Source of the DNA: CAZJHX01 sp964545715
GTDB lineage: Bacteria; Myxococcota_A; UBA9042; GCA-2863065
Direction: 5' to 3'
DNA: 64,000 nt
Assembly (NCBI GenBank): GCA_964545715.1
Contig: CAZJHX010000037.1
Span: 1-64,000, forward strand
The translations under genes were made by a program, and so were the position numbers. Shown here piece after piece: positions 58,840 through 64,000 of the stretch. The stretch's first letter is position 1, and every line of letters begins with the position of its first letter. The notes beneath the pieces are model-generated. The model made no database searches and was not told where the DNA came from. It saw only the letters and a program-made list of their open reading frames with translations.

Positions 58840-61800
58840 ATGCGCGGACTGACTGTGAAGTGCGGCCTGATTCTGGTCGTGGCCGGCGTTGTGGCTTGTG
58901 GAGACTCGCCCGACGATGGCGGCGAAGAGCCCGCACTGTCGTCGCCGGACTCGGGGCCGGGCACAAACACCGATCGCGACCAGGACGCCTCCGGGGCCTC
59001 GGACGCGCTGACAAATGTGGATGGCTCGGCGGTGGATGCGCCCATCGTGCAGGGCGGCTTCGGCAGCCCTTGCAACACCAACTCGGAGTGCGAGTCGGAG
59101 TTTTGCGTGCAGTCCGACGCGGGGAGCGTGTGCACCAAGCTGTGCCTGGAGGACTGCCCGACCGGGTGGGGATGCGTCGGCGTCACCAACTCCGGGGCGG
59201 ACGCGACGTTTATCTGCATGCCGGTTCAGGACAGCTTGTGCGAGCCGTGTACAGCCGACCTGCAGTGCGGCTCGGGGCGCTGCCTGACTCTGGATGAGGG
59301 CAACTTCTGCGCGCGCCCGTGCGCCGACGACAAGCCCTGTCCCGACGGGTTTTCCTGCGACGAGTACGAAGATGCGGAGGGCAAGACCACGACTCAGTGT
59401 GTGCCGGTCTCGGGGCAGTGCAGCTGCACCCAGGCGCAGCAGGACGTGGAGCGGCCCTGCGCCGTCGAAAACGTGGCCGGCAAGTGCTGGGGCGTGCAGA
59501 TCTGCGGCGGGGACGCGGGTTGGGGTGGCTGCTCGGCGACGGAGCCGACCGCGGAGCTTTGCGACGGGCTGGACAACGACTGCGACGGCATAGCGGACGA
59601 GGACGTGGAGGCGCCGTCAAAGGCCTGTGCGCAGGTCAATGACCATGGCACATGCGTCGGAGCGTACCACTGCGCCGGTCTGGAGGGCTGGACATGCACC
59701 GCCAAGACGCCGGCGGCCGAGGTGTGCGACTTTCAAGACAACGACTGCGACGGTGAGGCGGACGAGGACTTCGTGGTTCCCGAGTCGGGCAAATACGGCA
59801 CCGTCGACCACTGCGGCAGCTGCAACAACTCCTGCCTGGGCTTGTTTCCCAGCGCGATCCCGACGTGCGACGTCAGCGCCGACATACCCGTCTGTGCGGT
59901 AGCGGAGTGCCTGCCCGGCTTCATTCAGATCGGGGCGCTGACGTGCCTCCCGTTGCAGTCGGGGCTGTGCTTGCCGTGCACCTCCGACGAGGGATGCATC
60001 GGACCCACCGACAAGTGCATGGACCTGGGGACCGGCTCCTTCTGCGGTCGCGACTGCGGTCCCGACGCGCCGCTCGGACAGGACTGCCCGGCGGGCTACA
60101 ACTGCACGGATGTGGGCGACGACGCCAAGCAGTGCGTGCCGACGACCAACACGTGCGACTGCGTGGCCCAGAGCGCCGGCGTCAAGAAGGCGTGCTCTGT
60201 GACCAACGAGATCGGCTCGTGCCTGGGCCTGCAGATCTGCGGCGACGGCGGCTGGAGCGCGTGCGACGCATCGGCGCCCTCTGTTGAGATCTGTGACGGC
60301 GTGGACAACGACTGCGACGGCATAGCGGATGAGGGCACCCAGCCTCCCGGCCCCTGCGAGTTCAGCAACGAGTGGGGTACCTGCAGCGGGGTGTACACCT
60401 GCCAGGCGGCGGACGGCTGGGTGTGCCCGGTCACGGAGCCGGCGCCCGATGAGTGCAACGGTCTGGACGACAACTGCGACGGCCAGACCGACGAGGACTT
60501 CAAGGTAGACGGAAAGTATGCGGTCGACGAGCACTGCGGCAGCTGCGGCAACAGCTGTCTGGGGGCCATCGCCAACGGGCAGGGCGCTTGTGACCCAAGC
60601 TACCCGACTCCCAAGTGCGTCGTGGCCTCGTGCGAGCCGGGCTTTTTCGCGGCCAGCCCGTTCATCTGCATGGCGGCCCCGGATACAAGCTGCCAACCCT
60701 GCGACACCGACGAGGACTGCTCTGGCGGCTTCTGCCTTGTGATCGATGGGGTGAACCGCTGCGCCATGCCGTGCCTGGAAGACGCGGAGTGTGACGGTGA
60801 GAGCGCCTGTTCGGCGGCCCCCGGCGTCGGTGACGTCTGCCTTCCCAGCTCGGGCAGCTGCGAGTGCAGTCAGTTCACCGCGGGCGCCAAGCGCAGCTGT
60901 TCGCAGACCAACGAGGTCGGCATCTGCTACGGCTTCCAGACGTGTGTCCCCGAGACCGGGTGGACCCCCTGCGATGCGCTGCTGGCGGGTCCCGAGACGT
61001 GCAACGGCGTGGATGAGGACTGCAACGGCCTGATCGACGACGGTCTCCCCGCGACGCAGCCGTGCGCCGTGGACAACGAGTTTGGCCAGTGCGCGGGCAC
61101 CGCCGTCTGCGCGGGCAGCGCGGGATGGCTCTGTCAGGCGGCGACGCCGGCCGCGGACGCCTGCGATTACCAGGACAACGACTGCGACGGCGCCATCGAC
61201 GAGGACTTCATCGACGGCGACGGCAAGTACGTCCACTTTGACCACTGCGGCTCGTGCGATCTGTCGTGCGCCAACGGATTCCCCAACGCGGAGGCGATGT
61301 GCGACGCCAGCAAGCCGACGCCGAAGTGCGTGGTCAAGAGCTGTGCTGACGGGTTCTTCCAGCTCAACGAGTACCAGTGCATCCCCAATCTGGCGGGCCT
61401 GTGTGAGCCGTGTTCGGCCGACGCCAACTGCGTGGCCGCCGGAGCGAAGTGCGTCACGTTGGACGACGGCAACTACTGCGCAAAGCACTGCGCCGGCGAC
61501 GGCGACTGCCCTAATGGCTACACCTGCCAGCCCTGGGATGGCGGCAGCCAGTGCTTCCCAGCGACGGGGTCCTGCGGCTGCGACGGCTCCAACACCTCAC
61601 TGTCCAAACAGTGCAGTGCGACGTGGCCGGTGTCTCCCGCGGAGGGGGAGTCATTCGTCACCTGTTCCGGCAGCCAGCAGTGCACCGAGACTGGCTGGTC
61701 CCAGTGTCAGCTGCCCGCGGAGACCTGCGACGGCGTGGACAACGACTGCAACGGCACCCTCGATGACGGCTTCCTGGTCGACGGCAAGTACGCCTCCCTC

Positions 61801-62568
61801 GAGAACTGCGGCCAATGCGGCAACAACTGCGGGTTCGTGACGTTTGCCAACGCAAAGAGCTACCAACCGGACTTCTGGGACCAGCTGAACGCGCTGGAGG
61901 GCGTGGAGATCGTGCCGCACGCCCACCAGACGGTCGTGTTGTACGACGAGCTGTATGCCTCCCTTTTGGACGCAGGCGCCGCGCCCGAGAAGATCCTGGG
62001 CGGCACGACATTCGAACAGTACGTCGGCATGCAGAAGTGGTTCGACGCCAACCCGGGCTTCGTGTATTGGGACGCCCCGCTGGCATCGCCCGGGCACGTG
62101 GACGACAAGCCGACGCCCCCCATGGTCTACCGGATCGCCGAGCCGAAGGACGCCGACACGCACGAGGACCTGTACGTCCACGTCGCAGCGTCGCCCATCA
62201 TCGTGTCGCCGGGGCTGGTCTCCAAGCCCCAGGCCATGCTGAAGACCAAGCCTGCCGGCCGATACATCACCCCGTCATACGTCTTTTTCCCGACCCGCCA
62301 GTTCCTCGCCGAGCCCGATGACGCACAGGTGCCGCCGCTTTGGCGAAAGAAGCCTGGGGGGCCCGGCAAGTCCGCCGCCGAGCTCATCGCGATAGAGGCG
62401 CAGAAGATCGAGAGCCAGTATCAGCCGCTCGTGGACAGCGGAAAGGTAGAGTTCGCGACCGTTCGGACCATCATCGACCTTTATGTCCAGTATGAGGCCT
62501 GCCTGGACCTCGAGGATCAGCAGGATATGAGCGTGTTTGCTGGTGGCTCGGGTGGACGGGCGAAGTAG
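58840..62568 (+). CDS. MopE-like Cys-rich repeat lipoprotein with an unrelated C-terminal domain
   Basis: ATG 58840 (GGAGGG at 58830-58835) starts MRGLTVKCGLILVVAGVVAC, a lipoprotein signal (lipobox VVAC). Seven MopE-type D-rich motifs (CDGLDNDCDGIADED, CDFQDNDCDGEADED, CNGVDEDCNGLIDDG and others) alternate with CxxCxxxC modules up to about residue 1005; MopE-type repeats bind calcium or copper in relatives. The last 235 residues (from SYQPDFWDQLNALEGVEIVP) lack Cys and look like a polysaccharide-deacetylase/hydrolase-like fold (VPHAHQTVVLYDE). The junction reads like a fusion. Total 1242 residues. Confidence 0.85.
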   Translation: MRGLTVKCGLILVVAGVVACGDSPDDGGEEPALSSPDSGPGTNTDRDQDASGASDALTNVDGSAVDAPIVQGGFGSPCNTNSECESEFCVQSDAGSVCTKLCLEDCPTGWGCVGVTNSGADATFICMPVQDSLCEPCTADLQCGSGRCLTLDEGNFCARPCADDKPCPDGFSCDEYEDAEGKTTTQCVPVSGQCSCTQAQQDVERPCAVENVAGKCWGVQICGGDAGWGGCSATEPTAELCDGLDNDCDGIADEDVEAPSKACAQVNDHGTCVGAYHCAGLEGWTCTAKTPAAEVCDFQDNDCDGEADEDFVVPESGKYGTVDHCGSCNNSCLGLFPSAIPTCDVSADIPVCAVAECLPGFIQIGALTCLPLQSGLCLPCTSDEGCIGPTDKCMDLGTGSFCGRDCGPDAPLGQDCPAGYNCTDVGDDAKQCVPTTNTCDCVAQSAGVKKACSVTNEIGSCLGLQICGDGGWSACDASAPSVEICDGVDNDCDGIADEGTQPPGPCEFSNEWGTCSGVYTCQAADGWVCPVTEPAPDECNGLDDNCDGQTDEDFKVDGKYAVDEHCGSCGNSCLGAIANGQGACDPSYPTPKCVVASCEPGFFAASPFICMAAPDTSCQPCDTDEDCSGGFCLVIDGVNRCAMPCLEDAECDGESACSAAPGVGDVCLPSSGSCECSQFTAGAKRSCSQTNEVGICYGFQTCVPETGWTPCDALLAGPETCNGVDEDCNGLIDDGLPATQPCAVDNEFGQCAGTAVCAGSAGWLCQAATPAADACDYQDNDCDGAIDEDFIDGDGKYVHFDHCGSCDLSCANGFPNAEAMCDASKPTPKCVVKSCADGFFQLNEYQCIPNLAGLCEPCSADANCVAAGAKCVTLDDGNYCAKHCAGDGDCPNGYTCQPWDGGSQCFPATGSCGCDGSNTSLSKQCSATWPVSPAEGESFVTCSGSQQCTETGWSQCQLPAETCDGVDNDCNGTLDDGFLVDGKYASLENCGQCGNNCGFVTFANAKSYQPDFWDQLNALEGVEIVPHAHQTVVLYDELYASLLDAGAAPEKILGGTTFEQYVGMQKWFDANPGFVYWDAPLASPGHVDDKPTPPMVYRIAEPKDADTHEDLYVHVAASPIIVSPGLVSKPQAMLKTKPAGRYITPSYVFFPTRQFLAEPDDAQVPPLWRKKPGGPGKSAAELIAIEAQKIESQYQPLVDSGKVEFATVRTIIDLYVQYEACLDLEDQQDMSVFAGGSGGRAK

Positions 62569-62578
62569 CACCCAACCC

Positions 62579-64000
62579 TCAGTGCAGTGCGATCTCGCGC
62601 ATCACACCCAGATCGGCCAGGAAGTCCAGGTCGTGTGAGATCACGATCAGCGCGCCGCGATAGGCGTTCAGCGCGTCGGTTATGCGACTCACGGCGTCCA
62701 GGTCCAGATTGTTGGTCGGCTCGTCCAGAATCAGAAGCTGCGGAGGCTCGGCCGACGCCAGCAGACACGCCAGCGCCGCCCGCATCCGCTCCCCCCCGCT
62801 GAGCACGCCTGCCAGGCGATCGACCGTATCGCGGGTAAACAGAAAGCGATGGAGCACCCATCTGCGCATCGACTCGTCCAGGTCCGGGTTGAGACGCCGC
62901 ATGTTTTCGACGAGCGATTGGTCGTCGGCCAGCACGGCTGTGCGCTGATCCAAGAACGCTGCTCGCACAGCACCGCGACGCACCCGCCCCTGCGCCGGCT
63001 CCATCTGACCGCTCAGGATCCGCGCCAAGGTGCTCTTCCCAGATCCATTGGGCCCGGACAACGCGAGCCGCTCAGGTCCGCTCACCAGCAGATCCAGTGG
63101 ACCCAATCGGAACCCATCGGCCCCGAACTGATGCGCGACACCCTCGAGCTCCAGCACCAGCCGACCGGACGGCACCGTGGTCCCCGCGAGCTCCAGCCGA
63201 ATCGACGTATCGCGCTCCACCTGGTCCAGCGCCTCTTTCACCCAGTCCGAAGCCGCATCCACCTTCTCGGCATGCCGCGCCGCCTGCCGCGCCGACGTGG
63301 CCTCCGACTGTTCCTTCCACTTGTTCAGGGTGGCACGGGGCTGGCTGCCGGTCTGTCGTGCCCGGCGGCCTCGGCCGGCGCCGCGTGCCTGCTTCTCGCG
63401 CGTGAGCTGCGCCGCGCTGCGGGCGCGATCGAGGTCTTGCTCCGCATCGGCCAGGCGCCGCGCCGCCGCTGTCCGCTCCAGCTCCTTGCGCTCGAGATAC
63501 GCGTCGAAGTCCCCTCCGTACACCGCGACGCCGCCGCCGGTCAGCTCGAGGATCCGATCCATGCGGCTCAGCAGCCGACGATCGTGGCTGATCACCAGCA
63601 GCGCCCCGGGATAGGTCTCCACGGTGCGATACAACGCAGCACGGGCCTGCACGTCCAAGTGGTTCGTCGGCTCGTCCAGAACCAGCAGATCGGGCTGCGC
63701 GAGCATCAGCCCGGCCAGCGCCACGCGCGTCGCCTGGCCGCCACTCAGGGTCCCCACTGGCCGATCGAGCGCCAGGCCGCTCAGCCCCAGGCTGTCGAGC
63801 AGCGCCAGGCTCCGCTGCTCGATGTCCCACTGATCACCGATCGTCGCGTACAGGGAATCAGAGAACTCGCCCCCCTCCACAGCCACGATGCTATCCAGCA
63901 CCTCCGCGATACCGAGTACCGCGGCTACGGTGGCGGGCCCATCGGGTTTGGAATTCTGCGATAGCTGTGCGACGGAGCCCTGACGCACAACCCGGCCCTC
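62579..64000 (-). CDS. ABC-F ATPase, truncated by the window end
   Basis: The frame is open to the window end. Visible are the first domain's LSGGQATR signature and LLVLDEPTNHLD Walker B, the ABC-F linker (charged helix KLEAKRKELER-like region), the second domain's Walker A GPNGSGKST, LSGGERMR signature and LLILDEPTNNLD, and ISHDLDFL. ABC-F proteins act on ribosomes (translation, antibiotic resistance) rather than transport. The first Walker A lies outside the window. No transmembrane part is present. It converges on the MopE-like gene with a 10-bp gap. Confidence 0.95.
   Translation of the reverse strand, partial: EGRVVRQGSVAQLSQNSKPDGPATVAAVLGIAEVLDSIVAVEGGEFSDSLYATIGDQWDIEQRSLALLDSLGLSGLALDRPVGTLSGGQATRVALAGLMLAQPDLLVLDEPTNHLDVQARAALYRTVETYPGALLVISHDRRLLSRMDRILELTGGGVAVYGGDFDAYLERKELERTAAARRLADAEQDLDRARSAAQLTREKQARGAGRGRRARQTGSQPRATLNKWKEQSEATSARQAARHAEKVDAASDWVKEALDQVERDTSIRLELAGTTVPSGRLVLELEGVAHQFGADGFRLGPLDLLVSGPERLALSGPNGSGKSTLARILSGQMEPAQGRVRRGAVRAAFLDQRTAVLADDQSLVENMRRLNPDLDESMRRWVLHRFLFTRDTVDRLAGVLSGGERMRAALACLLASAEPPQLLILDEPTNNLDLDAVSRITDALNAYRGALIVISHDLDFLADLGVMREIALH

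Overview
The window is GC-rich, gene-dense and almost fully coding. It looks like a draft-assembly contig (about 100 Ns at 58155-58254) from a predatory or social deltaproteobacterial lineage, most likely Myxococcota/Bradymonadota. This placement is inferred from the gene repertoire: many lipoproteins with Asp/Pro/Thr-rich linkers, MopE-like Cys-rich repeat proteins, a DUF1587/1595/1592/1588/1585 + DUF1552 gene pair, a zinc-ribbon Ser/Thr kinase and HDOD proteins. No tRNA, rRNA, CRISPR array or recognisable insertion sequence was seen.

Layout. 1-4.6 kb: two secreted lipoproteins (an Ig-like one and an alpha/beta-hydrolase-like one), then a PAS-sensor gene broken by a 13-bp tandem duplication, overlapping a histidine kinase. 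4.6-10.4 kb: a HIT hydrolase, then a divergent lipid-type cluster. To the left lie a TetR regulator and a phytanoyl-CoA-dioxygenase-like enzyme. To the right lie an alpha/beta hydrolase, a second TetR, a sterol-desaturase/fatty-acid-hydroxylase, a 3beta-HSD-like reductase and a CPBP membrane protease, with overlapping start and stop codons throughout. The AT-rich control region between them holds near-palindromic operators. 10.4-17.3 kb: a Ser/Thr kinase, a giant Cys-rich/beta-propeller protein and a TPR protein. 17.3-25.9 kb: DUF1592-family and Tat-exported DUF1552 proteins, a 1302-residue IPT/TIG lipoprotein, an ATP-grasp ligase and a degenerate receiver protein.

25.9-37.7 kb: HNH nuclease, Cys-rich lipoprotein, tRNA-dihydrouridine synthase, SRPBCC protein, and a small TTG-start protein. 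Next comes a Cpx-like envelope stress unit (CpxP/Spy-like protein, OmpR-type regulator, sensor kinase, GST) with a possible CpxR box upstream and a 162-bp inverted-repeat element between regulator and kinase. HDOD, pentapeptide-repeat potassium channel, SerA, an unknown exported protein and a DMT transporter follow. 37.7-48.6 kb: methyltransferase, thioesterase, GST, lipoprotein, M20 amidohydrolase, DUF1444-like protein, second HDOD protein, an 11-haem cytochrome with a partner lipoprotein, a P-loop kinase and an RNB ribonuclease.

48.6-64 kb: a four-gene operon containing PurU and lipoproteins, a quinone-oxidoreductase-like enzyme, an endonuclease/exonuclease/phosphatase protein, divergent VWA and Cys-rich lipoproteins, a 51-bp minisatellite interrupted by the assembly gap, a short lipoprotein, a 1242-residue MopE-like protein with an unexpected C-terminal domain, and an ABC-F ATPase cut by the window end. 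The observations most worth a second look are the hairpin/MITE-like element in the Cpx-like operon, the lipid cluster with its operator array, the 51-bp array, and three genes with signs of rearrangement (PAS, TPR/Cys-rich overlap, MopE chimera).
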